DNA of 64,000 nt, taken from Rhodovulum steppense. Its GTDB lineage: Bacteria; Pseudomonadota; Alphaproteobacteria; Rhodobacterales; Rhodobacteraceae. How positions within the stretch are numbered: the first letter of the stretch is position 1; each line of letters opens with the position of its first letter. Positions 51,956 through 60,944 of this stretch are shown piece after piece. The notes under the pieces are model-generated. The model saw only the letters and a list, made by a program, of their open reading frames with translations, was not told where the DNA came from and did no database searches. The translations under genes and the position numbers were made by a program. The stretch is taken from the NCBI RefSeq assembly GCF_004339675.1, contig NZ_SLVM01000014.1, positions 41,187-105,186 of the forward strand, in the 5' to 3' direction.

Positions 51956-53137
51956 TCACTCGGCTGCGGCCTTGGCCGCCGGGCTGTCCGGGGCCGATGC
52001 GGAATTGGCGGGGACGGGCGCGGCGGGGGGCCTGGCCCCTGCCCCGCGACCGGCGAACAGCTTGCGCAGGCGCGGCATGACCTGTTCGGACCAGAGCCCG
52101 GCAAGGCCGTTCGGAAAGAACATCACGACCGCGATGAACAGCGCGCCGAGACCCAGGAGCCAGAGCTCGGGGAAACTTTCCGAAAGCGTGGTCTTGGCCC
52201 AGTTGACCAGAAGCGTACCATAGACCGCGCCCAGGATCGACAGGCGCCCCCCCACGGCGGCGAAGATCACCATCTCGATCGAGGGCACGATGCCGACCAG
52301 CGTGGGCGACATGAAGCCGACCTGAAGGGTGAACATCGCGCCGCCGATCCCGGCAAAGGCCGCGCCCAGGCAGAAGACGAAGATCTTGAAGCTGGCCACG
52401 TCATAGCCCGAGAAGCGGACCCGGTCCTCCTGGTCGCGCATGGCGATCAGGAGGCGGCCCAGTTTCGAGCGGCGGACATATTGCGCGGCAAAGAGGCAGG
52501 CGAACAGCAGGACCGCGTTGACGAAGTAGAGGATTTCCTTGGCCTCGTCGGTGCGGATGTCCCAGCCCTTGAGCGTGCGCAGGTCGGTGATGCCGTTGAC
52601 CCCGCCGGTAAAGCCCTGCTGGCCGATGATGAGGATGGTCAGGATCGCGGCGATGGCCTGGGTGATGATCGCGAAATAGACGCCCCCCACCCGGCGGCGG
52701 AACATCGCGACCCCGATGATGAAGGCGAAGGCCACCGGCACGATCACCACCGCGATCAGGCTGAAGGCGAGCGAGTTGAACGGCTCCCACCACCAGGGCA
52801 GCGCGGTGATCTGGTTCCAGTCCATGAAGTCGGGGATGCCGGGCGTGGACTGGATCGCGGTCGCCTCGGGGGTCGAGGCCTCGAGTTTCAGGAACATCGC
52901 CATGGCATAGCCGCCCAGCCCGAAGAACACCCCCTGCCCGAGGCTGAGGATGCCCCCCGCCCCCCAGCAGAGGACGAGGCCGATGGCGACGAAGGCATAT
53001 GTCAGGTACTTGCCGAAGAGGTTGAGCCGGAAGCTGTCCAGCGCCAGCGGCAGGATGAGGAAGATCACCGCGGCAAGGAGGCCGAAATAGATCGCCTCTT
53101 CGCGGGTCAGGAAGCGGGTCTTGCGGTCGATTTGCAT
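51956..53137 (-). CDS. urtC: ABC transporter permease UrtC
   Basis: A 393-residue inner-membrane permease of the LivM/UrtC class with about ten membrane spans, including LAAVIFLILPLALDSFRLN and LGALFIAVVMFFPNGLAGLW, and the EAA-like loop around GGAMFTLQVGFMSPTLVGIVPSIEMV. Its C-terminal 45 residues are Pro/Ala-rich and cytoplasmic. 10 bp after urtB. Forms the channel with UrtB. Confidence 0.94.
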   Translation of the reverse strand: MQIDRKTRFLTREEAIYFGLLAAVIFLILPLALDSFRLNLFGKYLTYAFVAIGLVLCWGAGGILSLGQGVFFGLGGYAMAMFLKLEASTPEATAIQSTPGIPDFMDWNQITALPWWWEPFNSLAFSLIAVVIVPVAFAFIIGVAMFRRRVGGVYFAIITQAIAAILTILIIGQQGFTGGVNGITDLRTLKGWDIRTDEAKEILYFVNAVLLFACLFAAQYVRRSKLGRLLIAMRDQEDRVRFSGYDVASFKIFVFCLGAAFAGIGGAMFTLQVGFMSPTLVGIVPSIEMVIFAAVGGRLSILGAVYGTLLVNWAKTTLSESFPELWLLGLGALFIAVVMFFPNGLAGLWSEQVMPRLRKLFAGRGAGARPPAAPVPANSASAPDSPAAKAAAE

Positions 53138-53147
53138 TGGTCTTCCC

Positions 53148-54074
53148 TCACTTGCGGAGTTTCAGGGCGAACAGGCCCTGCGGGCGCAGCATCAGGATGC
53201 CGACGACCACCAGAAGCGTGATGACCTTGGCCATCGAGCCCGAGAGGAAGAATTCGAGGACGGATTGCGCCTGGCTGATCGTGAAGGCCGAGGCGATCGT
53301 GCCCAGAATGCTGCCCGCGCCGCCGAAGACGACCACGAGGAAGGTATCGACGATGTAAAGCTGTCCCGAGGTCGGCCCGGTCGAGCCGATCATCGTGAAG
53401 GCCGAGCCCGCCACGCCCGCGATGCCGCAGCCGATGCCGAAGGTCAGCCGGTCGGTGCGTTCGGTGTTGATGCCGACCGCGCCCGCCATCACCCGGTTCT
53501 GGTTGATCGCGCGCACCTGCCGGCCCCAGCGCGAGCGGAACATAAGCGCATAGATCGCCACCGAGATCCCGACCGCCAGCGCCATGACGAAAAGCCCGTT
53601 GATCGGCACCTCGATCATGTCGGTCAGCGGCAGCGAGCCCATCATCCAGTTCGGGACCGTGACGCCCACCTCGCGCGCGCCGAAGACCGAGCGGTATATC
53701 TGCTGAAGGATCAGGCTCAGCCCCCAGGTCGCCAGCAGCGTATCGAGCGGGCGTCGGTAGAGATGGCGTATCAGCCCCCATTCCACCAGCATCCCCAGCG
53801 CGCCCGAGGCGAGGAAGGCCAGCGCCATCGCGACGAAGAAATAGATCGAGAACAGATCGGGCAGATGCGTGGCAAAGGTGTTCGACACCAGGTAGGTGAC
53901 ATAGGCGCCGAGGATCATGAATTCCCCATGCGCCATGTTGATCACGCCCATCTGGCCGAAGATGATCGCCAGACCCAGCGCCATCAGCACGAAGACCGAG
54001 AAGAGTATCAGACCGGCGAAGCCCTGCATCGCGAAGATCGCGGTAAGCTCGCCCGCGGAATATCCGGCAAACAT
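53148..54074 (-). CDS. urtB: ABC transporter permease UrtB
   Basis: A 308-residue permease of the LivH/UrtB class with about eight spans. Conserved pieces are ALGLAIIFGQMGVINMAHGEFMILGAY near the start and TFLVVVFGGAGSILGTIASAF, the EAA-like loop for ATPase contact. The ATG at 54074 (MFAGYSAGELTAIF) fits; the 72 codons upstream are antisense-like and not part of the family. Permease between UrtA and UrtC; 79 bp from urtA and 10 bp from urtC. Confidence 0.94.
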   Translation of the reverse strand: MFAGYSAGELTAIFAMQGFAGLILFSVFVLMALGLAIIFGQMGVINMAHGEFMILGAYVTYLVSNTFATHLPDLFSIYFFVAMALAFLASGALGMLVEWGLIRHLYRRPLDTLLATWGLSLILQQIYRSVFGAREVGVTVPNWMMGSLPLTDMIEVPINGLFVMALAVGISVAIYALMFRSRWGRQVRAINQNRVMAGAVGINTERTDRLTFGIGCGIAGVAGSAFTMIGSTGPTSGQLYIVDTFLVVVFGGAGSILGTIASAFTISQAQSVLEFFLSGSMAKVITLLVVVGILMLRPQGLFALKLRK

Positions 54075-54153
54075 CGGAAGTCCTCCAGACAGGGGAAGGT
54101 AAGGGAAACGCGGCCCGGCCGGAGGGAACCTGGCCGGGCCGCGCGGCTGCCGC

Positions 54154-55422
54154 TTACTGGTAGCCTTCCGGGAACGGGTTGGGCTCGACCAGGTCGGCGG
54201 TCTCGAAGACCACGTCATACTGGCCGTCCATGCGGGCGCGCCCGACGCGCGTCTTGGACCACAGGTGATGGTTCTCGTGGATCTTGACATAGCCTTCGGG
54301 CGCGGTCGGAAGCTCGATGCCGGGGCTGGCCTCGCGCACCTTGTCGATATCGAAGCTGCCCGCCGCCTCGACCGCCGCCTTCCACAGCCACGGACCCAGA
54401 TAGGCCGCCTGCGTCACGTCGCCGATCACCATGTCGGCGCCCCACATATCCTTGAACGCCTTGACGAATTCGATGTTGTTGGGGTTGTCGAGCGACTGGA
54501 AGTATTTCATGCAGGCATAGGAGCCTTCGACATTCTCGCCGCCGATGCCGCGGATCTCGTCCTCGGTGACGGAAATCGTCAGGACGATGGGCGATTCCTT
54601 GGTCGGGTCGATGCCCGCGGCCTTGAGCTGCTTGTAGAAGGCCACGTTCGAGCCGCCGACGACGATGGCATAGATCACGTCGGGCTTGCGCAGCTTGATC
54701 TTGTTGATGACCGAGTTGAACTGCGTGTGGCCGAGCGGGTAGTATTCCTCGCCCACGACCTCGCAGCCCTCCATGAAGTTCTCGATATGCTTGCGGGCGA
54801 TCTTGTTCGAGGTGCGCGGCCAGATATAGTCCGAGCCCAGCAGGTAGAAGCTTTTCGCGCCCTTGGTCTGGTTGACCCAGTCCAGCCCCGCGATGATCTG
54901 CTGCGTCGCTTCCTGGCCCGTGTAGATCACGTTCGGCGACTGTTCGAGACCCTCGTAGAAGGTCGGGTAGTAGAGCATGCCGTTATGCTGCTCGAAGACC
55001 GGCAGCACCGCCTTGCGGCTGGCCGAGGTCCAGCAGCCCATGACGGACGCCACCTTGTCGTTGACCAGAAGCTTGCGCGCCTTTTCGGCAAAGGTCGGCC
55101 AGTCCGAGGCGCCGTCTTCCTGGATGAACTGGATCTTGCGGCCGAGCACGCCGCCCATCGCGTTGATCTGCTCGATGGCCAGCTTCTCGGCCTGGACCGA
55201 GCCGGTTTCCGAGATCGCCATGGTGCCGGTCACCGAATGCAGGATGCCGATGGTCACCGTGCTGTCGGTGACGGCCAGACCGGTGGTGTTGACCGCCGCG
55301 GTCGGGAAGTCCTGGGCGCGCAGCCCCCTGGGTGCGAACAGCGACGCGGTCAGCGCGGCACCGCCGGCCAGAACGGCGCGCCGGCTCATGCCCGGCGTCT
55401 TGGGTTTGGAAAAATCGGTCAT
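54154..55422 (-). CDS. urtA: Periplasmic amide/urea-binding protein UrtA
   Basis: A 422-residue substrate-binding protein of the urea/short-chain-amide type. Tat-like signal MSRRAVLAGGAALTASLFAPRG at 12-33, then the type I binding fold with VTIGILHSVTGTMAISETG, NDKVASVMGCWTSASRKAV, TFYEGLEQSPNVIYTGQEATQQI and the C-terminal HHLWSKTRVGRAR block shared with UrtA/FmdD. First gene of the operon urtA-urtB-urtC-urtD-urtE-fmdA-fmdB, with an AAGGAGGCGAG site. Divergent from the hybrid kinase gene, with 198 bp between starts. Confidence 0.95.
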   Translation of the reverse strand: MTDFSKPKTPGMSRRAVLAGGAALTASLFAPRGLRAQDFPTAAVNTTGLAVTDSTVTIGILHSVTGTMAISETGSVQAEKLAIEQINAMGGVLGRKIQFIQEDGASDWPTFAEKARKLLVNDKVASVMGCWTSASRKAVLPVFEQHNGMLYYPTFYEGLEQSPNVIYTGQEATQQIIAGLDWVNQTKGAKSFYLLGSDYIWPRTSNKIARKHIENFMEGCEVVGEEYYPLGHTQFNSVINKIKLRKPDVIYAIVVGGSNVAFYKQLKAAGIDPTKESPIVLTISVTEDEIRGIGGENVEGSYACMKYFQSLDNPNNIEFVKAFKDMWGADMVIGDVTQAAYLGPWLWKAAVEAAGSFDIDKVREASPGIELPTAPEGYVKIHENHHLWSKTRVGRARMDGQYDVVFETADLVEPNPFPEGYQ

Positions 55423-55515
55423 CTCGCCTCCTTGTCAGGTCAGACTGGTCCGTGTGTGGGAGAGCGGCGGGTGTGATCCCCGCCCGTGACCTGAAGGCTC
55501 GCAGAGAATGCCGCG

Positions 55516-55550
55516 GCGCAGTATACGTCGAATGACGTATGGGACTGCGC
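55516..55550. promoter_or_regulatory. Nested palindrome in the shared urtA/kinase control region
   Basis: An inner perfect dyad ATACGTC-GAAT-GACGTAT (55523-55540) is enclosed by a second pair GCGCAGT and ACTGCGC (55516-55522 and 55544-55550), with GGG unpaired on one side. It lies 94 bases upstream of urtA and 71 upstream of the kinase ATG, in the only non-coding DNA shared by the two units. A GTTTTT run follows on the plus strand, so a terminator-like role is possible, but there is no plus-strand gene before it. Best read as an operator for the LuxR-type regulator; not proved. Confidence 0.55.
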
Positions 55551-55620
55551 GTTTTTCCACCTATCATCCCTTGCGGTGGGTGGCCGCCGGGCGATGCCCG
55601 GGCGGTCGGGGAACGATGGA

Positions 55621-58600
55621 ATGACAGGGAACATGCAGGTTCCGTTCAGCGCGACCGGCGGGCGGCGCAGCTATAACCGCTGGGTCGCCAACGAGACGAT
55701 GGAGGATTTCGCGCTGCGCTTCACCGCGCGCCGCGCGCGGCGCTGGAGCCACGCGCGCGTCGCGAACACGGCGCTCGGCTCGATCTCGTTCCTGGCGCTG
55801 GAGGCGATCGGCGGCGCGATCACGCTGACCTACGGCTTTGACGCGGCGATCATCGCGATCATGCTGGTGGGCGCGGTGCTGTTCCTGACCGGCCTGCCGA
55901 TCAGCTATTACGCCGCGCGCTACGGGGTCGATATCGACCTGCTGACCCGCGGCGCGGGGTTCGGCTATATCGGCTCGACGGTGACCTCGCTGATCTATGC
56001 CAGCTTCACCTTCATCTTCTTCGCGCTCGAGGCCGCGATCCTGGCGCTGGCGCTGGATCTGTGTTTCGGGATACCCGTTTCGGTCGGCTACATCCTGTCG
56101 GCGCTGATCGTGATCCCGCTGGTGGTGAACGGGTTTTCCAAGATCTCGGTCTTCCAGACCTGGACCCAGCCGTTCTGGATCGTTCTGCACCTGATGCCCT
56201 TTGCCTTTCTGGCCTGGGCGGGGACGGATCTGGGCGTCTGGACCGGGTTCGACGGCGTCCATGGCAAGGACGGCGCCACCATCCTGATGATCGGCGCGGC
56301 CTCGGGCGTGGCGCTGTCGCTGATCGCGCAGATCGGCGAGCAGGTGGATTTCCTGCGCTTCCTGCCCGAGCCGAAGACCCGGGCCGAGCGGCGCAAATGG
56401 TGGGCGGCGCTGCTGGCCGCGGGGCCGGGCTGGTCGATCCTCGGGGTGGCCAAGATGCTGGCGGGCTCGTTCCTGGTGACGCTGGTGGTCGCCGCGGGCG
56501 TGCCCGCGAAGGACGCGACCGATCCGACGCGGATGTATCTGACCGCCTTCGAACAGGTGCTGGCCTCGCCCGCGCTGGCGCTGGCGCTGACCGGGGCCTT
56601 CGTGATCCTGAGCCAGCTCAAGATCAACGTGACCAATGCCTATGCGGGGTCGATCGCCTGGTCGAACTTCTTCTCGCGGCTGACCCATTCCCATCCGGGC
56701 CGCGTGGTTTGGCTGGTGTTCAACGTCGCCATCGCGCTGATGCTGATGGAACTGGGCGTGTTCGGGGCGCTGGAGCATATCCTTGGCCTCTATTCCCATG
56801 TCGCGCTGGCCTGGATCGGGGCGCTGACCGCGGATCTGGTGGTCAACAAGCCGCTGGGCCTGAGCCCGCGGGGGATCGAGTTCCGCCGCGCGCATCTTTA
56901 CGACATCAACCCGGTCGGCATGGGGGCGATGGGCGGCGCGGTGGTGATCGCCTTTGTCGCCCATGGCGGGCTGATGGGCGAGACGGCCGAGGCGCTGTCG
57001 GCCTTCATCGCGCTGTTCACCGCCTTTGCCATGGCGCCGGTGATCGCCTGGGCCACGGGGGGGCGGTTCTACATCGCCCGCCCCCTGCCCGAGACGACGG
57101 GTCGTCGGCACGAGGCCGGGGCGACCTGTGCGTGCTCGATCTGCGAATACCGCTTCGATGCCGAGGACATGACCCATTGCCCGTTCTATGCCGGGCCGAT
57201 CTGTTCGCTGTGCTGCACGCTGGACAGTTCCTGCCGGGACGGCTGCAAGCCGCATGGCCGGTTCGACGCGATGGTGGTGCGGATGCTGCATGCCGCCCTG
57301 CCCGATCCGGTGGCACGGGCGCTGATGTCGCGGCTGTCGGTCTTCGTGATCGGCACCGCGATTCCGGCGGCGATCATCGGGGGGCTTCTGCTTCTGGTCC
57401 GGGCCCATGCGGGCAGCCCCGACCTGGACGCGGTGCTGACGGTGATCTTCTGCACCGCGCTTGTGGTGATCGGGGTGATCGCCTGGACGCTGATCCTGGC
57501 CATCGAAAGCCAGAACAAGGCCCGCGACGAGGCCGACCTGCAGACCCAGCGGCTTTTGCGCGAGATCCGCGCGCATGAGCGCACGGACGCGCAATTGCAG
57601 AAGGAAAAGGACAAGGCCGAGGCCGCGAACCTGGCCAAGACGCGCTACATGGCCGGGATCAGCCATGAATTGCGCACGCCGCTGAACGCGATCTACGGCT
57701 TTGCCCAGGTGCTGGAGAACTCTGCCGACATCCCCGCGGCACGGCGCGACGCGGTGCGCACGATCCGGCGCGGGTCCGAGCACCTGGCGGGGCTGATCGA
57801 GAACCTGCTGGACATCTCGAAGATCGAGGCCGGGCGGCTGGAGATTCATCGCGACCGGATCAACCTGCCGATGCTGTTGCGCCAGATCGCGGCGATCTTC
57901 GAGGGGCCGGCCCGCGAGAAGGGGCTGGATTTCGGCATCCGCACTGCCGACAACCTGCCCGAATGGGTCGATTTCGACGAGAAGCGGCTGCGCCAGATCC
58001 TGATCAACCTGCTGTCCAACGCCATCGCCTATACCGAGCGCGGCTCGGTCGCACTGAGCGTGCGCTATCGCAACGAGGTTGCGGTGATCGAGGTCAGCGA
58101 TACCGGCATCGGCATCGCGCCCGACCAGTTCGAGCGGATCTGGAAGCCGTTCGAGCGGCTCTCGCCCAAGGGCGGCAGCTCGGGCTCGGGGCTGGGGCTG
58201 ACGATCACGCGGCTGCTGGTCGAGATCCTGGGCGGCGAGATCACCGTGGACAGCGCCCCGGGCGAGGGCACGACCTTTCGCGTCCGGCTGATGCTGCCCT
58301 CGGTCCTGCCCGAGGCCGACCAGCCCCGCGCCGCCTCGCCCGCGCCCGAGCGACTGAAGGCGCGCGGCTATCTGGGGCCGCGCCGGACGATCATGGCGGT
58401 CGATGACGATCTGGACCATCTGCGGCTACTCGATACCGTGCTGCGGCCGATGGGGTTCCTGGTGCAGACCGTGCCCGATGCAGAAACCGCGCTGGGCATC
58501 CTGGACGATTGCGCGCCGGACCTGTTCCTGCTGGACATCGACATGCCGGGGATGGATGGCTGGCAACTGGCGCAGCGCCTGCGCGCGCGGCCCGACCACC

Positions 58601-59007
58601 GCGCCACGCCCATCGTGATGGTGACCGGCCACGCGCTGGAGGCGCGGATGCCGGTCGACCGCGAGGGGCTTTACGATGCCTTCGTGGTCAAGCCCTATTC
58701 GCTGCGCGACGTGCTGGTGCGGCTGGCGGACCTGATGAAGATCGACCTGGTCTTCGAGGACCGCCACGCGGCCGAGACCGCGCCCGAGGCCGCCGCGCTG
58801 CCCGACATCGCGCCCGAGACGCTGACGCGGTTGCAGGGGCTGGCCGGGATCGGCCATGCCGCGGGCGTGCGCCGCGAGCTTGACGCGCTGGAAGCGGCGG
58901 GCCTGCTCGATGCCGCGACGCTGGCGCGGCTGCGCGACCGGCTGGCCGAGTTCGACATGGCCGGGATCGTGCGCCTGCTCAAGGAGATGACCCGCGATGC
59001 TGCCTGA
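55621..59007 (+). CDS. Hybrid sensor kinase with NCS1-permease-like input domain
   Basis: A 1128-residue membrane receptor kinase. About residues 20-490 form a complete NCS1 (cytosine/purine permease)-like domain with roughly 12 spans (for example ANTALGSISFLALEAIGGAITLTYGF and the FLRFLPEPKTRAERRKWW loop). Next is a nine-Cys module (C503, 505, 508, 520, 528, 531, 532, 538, 542), two further spans (about 575-640), a short coiled coil, HisKA with His682 in ISHELRTPLNA, an HATPase_c domain (about 785-890, LINLLSNAIAY, GSGLGLTITRLL), a receiver with Asp972 (FLLDIDMPGMDGW), and a helical tail (about 1050-1128). Start at ATG 55621; ATG 55633 has a better ribosome site and is an alternative. Likely senses its ligand through the carrier fold; ligand unknown. 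Confidence 0.92.
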   Translation: MTGNMQVPFSATGGRRSYNRWVANETMEDFALRFTARRARRWSHARVANTALGSISFLALEAIGGAITLTYGFDAAIIAIMLVGAVLFLTGLPISYYAARYGVDIDLLTRGAGFGYIGSTVTSLIYASFTFIFFALEAAILALALDLCFGIPVSVGYILSALIVIPLVVNGFSKISVFQTWTQPFWIVLHLMPFAFLAWAGTDLGVWTGFDGVHGKDGATILMIGAASGVALSLIAQIGEQVDFLRFLPEPKTRAERRKWWAALLAAGPGWSILGVAKMLAGSFLVTLVVAAGVPAKDATDPTRMYLTAFEQVLASPALALALTGAFVILSQLKINVTNAYAGSIAWSNFFSRLTHSHPGRVVWLVFNVAIALMLMELGVFGALEHILGLYSHVALAWIGALTADLVVNKPLGLSPRGIEFRRAHLYDINPVGMGAMGGAVVIAFVAHGGLMGETAEALSAFIALFTAFAMAPVIAWATGGRFYIARPLPETTGRRHEAGATCACSICEYRFDAEDMTHCPFYAGPICSLCCTLDSSCRDGCKPHGRFDAMVVRMLHAALPDPVARALMSRLSVFVIGTAIPAAIIGGLLLLVRAHAGSPDLDAVLTVIFCTALVVIGVIAWTLILAIESQNKARDEADLQTQRLLREIRAHERTDAQLQKEKDKAEAANLAKTRYMAGISHELRTPLNAIYGFAQVLENSADIPAARRDAVRTIRRGSEHLAGLIENLLDISKIEAGRLEIHRDRINLPMLLRQIAAIFEGPAREKGLDFGIRTADNLPEWVDFDEKRLRQILINLLSNAIAYTERGSVALSVRYRNEVAVIEVSDTGIGIAPDQFERIWKPFERLSPKGGSSGSGLGLTITRLLVEILGGEITVDSAPGEGTTFRVRLMLPSVLPEADQPRAASPAPERLKARGYLGPRRTIMAVDDDLDHLRLLDTVLRPMGFLVQTVPDAETALGILDDCAPDLFLLDIDMPGMDGWQLAQRLRARPDHRATPIVMVTGHALEARMPVDREGLYDAFVVKPYSLRDVLVRLADLMKIDLVFEDRHAAETAPEAAALPDIAPETLTRLQGLAGIGHAAGVRRELDALEAAGLLDAATLARLRDRLAEFDMAGIVRLLKEMTRDAA

Positions 59008-59917
59008 GACCTATCCCCCGGTCCTGCCCGCCCGCTCGATCGCGCTGGTGATCGACGACGCGCCCGAGACGCTGGGGCTGATCTCGGCGGCGCTGGAGGA
59101 TAACGGCATGACGGTGCTGGTCGCGCGCTCGGGGCCCGAGGGGATCGAGCTGGCGCGCCGGGTGCGGCCCGACGTGATCCTGATGGATGCGATGATGCCC
59201 GGCATGGACGGGTTCGAGACCTGCCGCATCCTGAAATCCGGGCCGCGGCCCGAACCTGCGCCGGTGATCTTCATGACCGGGCTGACGGAGTCCGAACATA
59301 TCCTGAACGGGCTGCGCGCGGGCGGGGTGGATTACATCACCAAGCCCGTGGTGGTGGACGAGCTGATCGCGCGGATCATCACCCATGTGCTGAACGCCCG
59401 CGCCGTCGCCTCGGCCCGATCCGCGCTGGAACAGGCGGGCCAGAGCGTGCTGGCCTTTGCGCCGGACGGGCGGCTGGCCTGGGGCTCGCCCGGGGCGCTG
59501 GCGCTGCTGGAAAGCCCCGAGGGCCGCGCGCTGGTGGCCGAGGGCCGTGCCCTGCCCGCGCTGGCGCGCTGGCTGGCGGGGCTGGCCGAACAGCCGATCT
59601 CCAGCGCGCCGCCCTTTGCGGGCGCGGGGCTCGCGCTGCGCTATCTGGGCCAGAATCCCGGCGAGGTGATGGTGCGCATCCGCCGCCATGGCGAGGGCGA
59701 GAACGAGGCGCAACTGGCGCAGGCCTTCGGCCTGACCGACCGAGAGGCCGAGGTGCTGTTCTGGCTGACCCGCGGCAAGACCAATCGCGACATCGCCGAG
59801 ATCCTGGATCTCAGCGCGCGCACGGTGAACAAGCACCTGGAACAGGTGTTCCACAAGATGGGCGTGGACAACCGAACCTCGGCCGCGGTGATCGCCGACC
59901 GGCTGCTGAACGCCTGA
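58997..59917 (+). CDS. LuxR-type response regulator
   Basis: A 306-residue two-component regulator. Receiver (about 13-125) with D20/D21, phospho-acceptor D64 (ILMDAMMPGMDGFETC) and the Lys in YITKPVVVDEL; a middle segment (about 135-235) resembling a degenerate PAS (LLESPEGRALVAEGRALPALARWL); a LuxR helix-turn-helix (about 240-300) with GLTDREAEVLFWLTRGKTNRDIAEIL. The ATG lies inside the last codons of the kinase (11-bp overlap), so the two are coupled. Probable target is the divergent urt-fmd operon. Confidence 0.93.
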   Translation: MLPETYPPVLPARSIALVIDDAPETLGLISAALEDNGMTVLVARSGPEGIELARRVRPDVILMDAMMPGMDGFETCRILKSGPRPEPAPVIFMTGLTESEHILNGLRAGGVDYITKPVVVDELIARIITHVLNARAVASARSALEQAGQSVLAFAPDGRLAWGSPGALALLESPEGRALVAEGRALPALARWLAGLAEQPISSAPPFAGAGLALRYLGQNPGEVMVRIRRHGEGENEAQLAQAFGLTDREAEVLFWLTRGKTNRDIAEILDLSARTVNKHLEQVFHKMGVDNRTSAAVIADRLLNA

Positions 59918-59923
59918 GCGCGC

Positions 59924-60862
59924 TCAGCCCCCGCCTGCGCTGCAATCGGCGCAGCCATAGGTGGCGGCGGCGCCATTGGCGCGGTCCGCATGCTCGAATT
60001 CCAGCGTGGAATGGCCGATCCCGAACCGCGCCGCGAGCAGCCGCTTGATCTCGGCCCGGACCTCCTCTTGCGCGGCCCAGCCCGATGCGGTCAGCACCAC
60101 ATGGCAATCGAGCCCCACCTCATGCTCCTGCATCTGCCACAGATGGACATGGTGCAGCCCGGCCACCCCCGCGATGCCGCGCATCGCGGCGAACACTTCG
60201 GCATTGTCTATATGATCGGGGCTGCCCAGCATCAGCATGCGGATCGGCCCGCCGATCTCGCGCAGCGCCAGCCACAGGATGTAGAGCGCGATGCCGATGG
60301 TCACAAGCGGATCGACGATGCGCCAGTCGTAAAGCAGGATCAGCACACCGCCCAGGATCACCGCGATCGAGGCCAGCGCATCGGTCAGGTTGTGCAGGAA
60401 GAGCGCGCGGATATTGACGCTGTGGCGCTGCATCGAGAAGGTCAGCGCCGCGGTCAGCGCATCGACCGCCAGCGCCACCCCGGCCACGATCACTACGATC
60501 CAGCCGCCGATCTCGGGCGGGTCGAAAAGGCGCATCACGCCCTCGTAGATCAGGAACAGGCCCACCAGGATCAGCGTGGTATAGTTGATAAGCGCGGCGA
60601 CGATCTCGATCCGGCCATAGCCGAAGGTCATCGCCGCATCGGCCGGACGTCGCGCGAGCTTGCGCGCGGCAAAGGCGATCACCAGCGCCGCCATGTCCGA
60701 GAAATTGTGCACCGCATCCGCGATCAGCGCGAGGCTGCCCGAGACGATCCCGCCCACGATCTGCGCCAGCGTCAGAAGACCGTTCGCCCAGATCGCCAGC
60801 GCCACCCGCCGGTCGCCGCTGGTCGGGTCGAGATGAGCGTGTCCATGGTGATCGTGGGGCAT
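59924..60862 (-). CDS. Cation diffusion facilitator (zinc/cobalt efflux type)
   Basis: A 312-residue inner-membrane metal/proton antiporter. Six spans with the metal-site motifs HNFSDMAAL (span 2) and HNLTDALAS (span 5), His-rich ends (PHDHHGHAHLD and a cytoplasmic loop between spans 4 and 5 lacking a large His cluster), and a C-terminal cytoplasmic ferredoxin-like domain with HVHLWQMQEHEVGLDCHV. The ending ADRANGAAATYGCADCSAGGG has a Cys pair not general to the family. CzcD/DmeF-type; exact metal unknown. Converges on the regulator gene with only 6 bp between stops. Confidence 0.9.
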   Translation of the reverse strand: MPHDHHGHAHLDPTSGDRRVALAIWANGLLTLAQIVGGIVSGSLALIADAVHNFSDMAALVIAFAARKLARRPADAAMTFGYGRIEIVAALINYTTLILVGLFLIYEGVMRLFDPPEIGGWIVVIVAGVALAVDALTAALTFSMQRHSVNIRALFLHNLTDALASIAVILGGVLILLYDWRIVDPLVTIGIALYILWLALREIGGPIRMLMLGSPDHIDNAEVFAAMRGIAGVAGLHHVHLWQMQEHEVGLDCHVVLTASGWAAQEEVRAEIKRLLAARFGIGHSTLEFEHADRANGAAATYGCADCSAGGG

Positions 60863-60944
60863 CGGTCAGGCTCCGGGTCGCGACGCAACGTAGCCGCGAT
60901 TTCCGCCCAAAGCGCGACCGGGTTCAAGGCGGATCTGCCCGCGC

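Noticed and set aside
55564..58419. 951-codon minus-strand frame opposite the hybrid kinase
   Set aside because: His/Arg/Gln-rich with no hydrophobic pattern; the plus-strand frame has complete kinase and receiver motifs.
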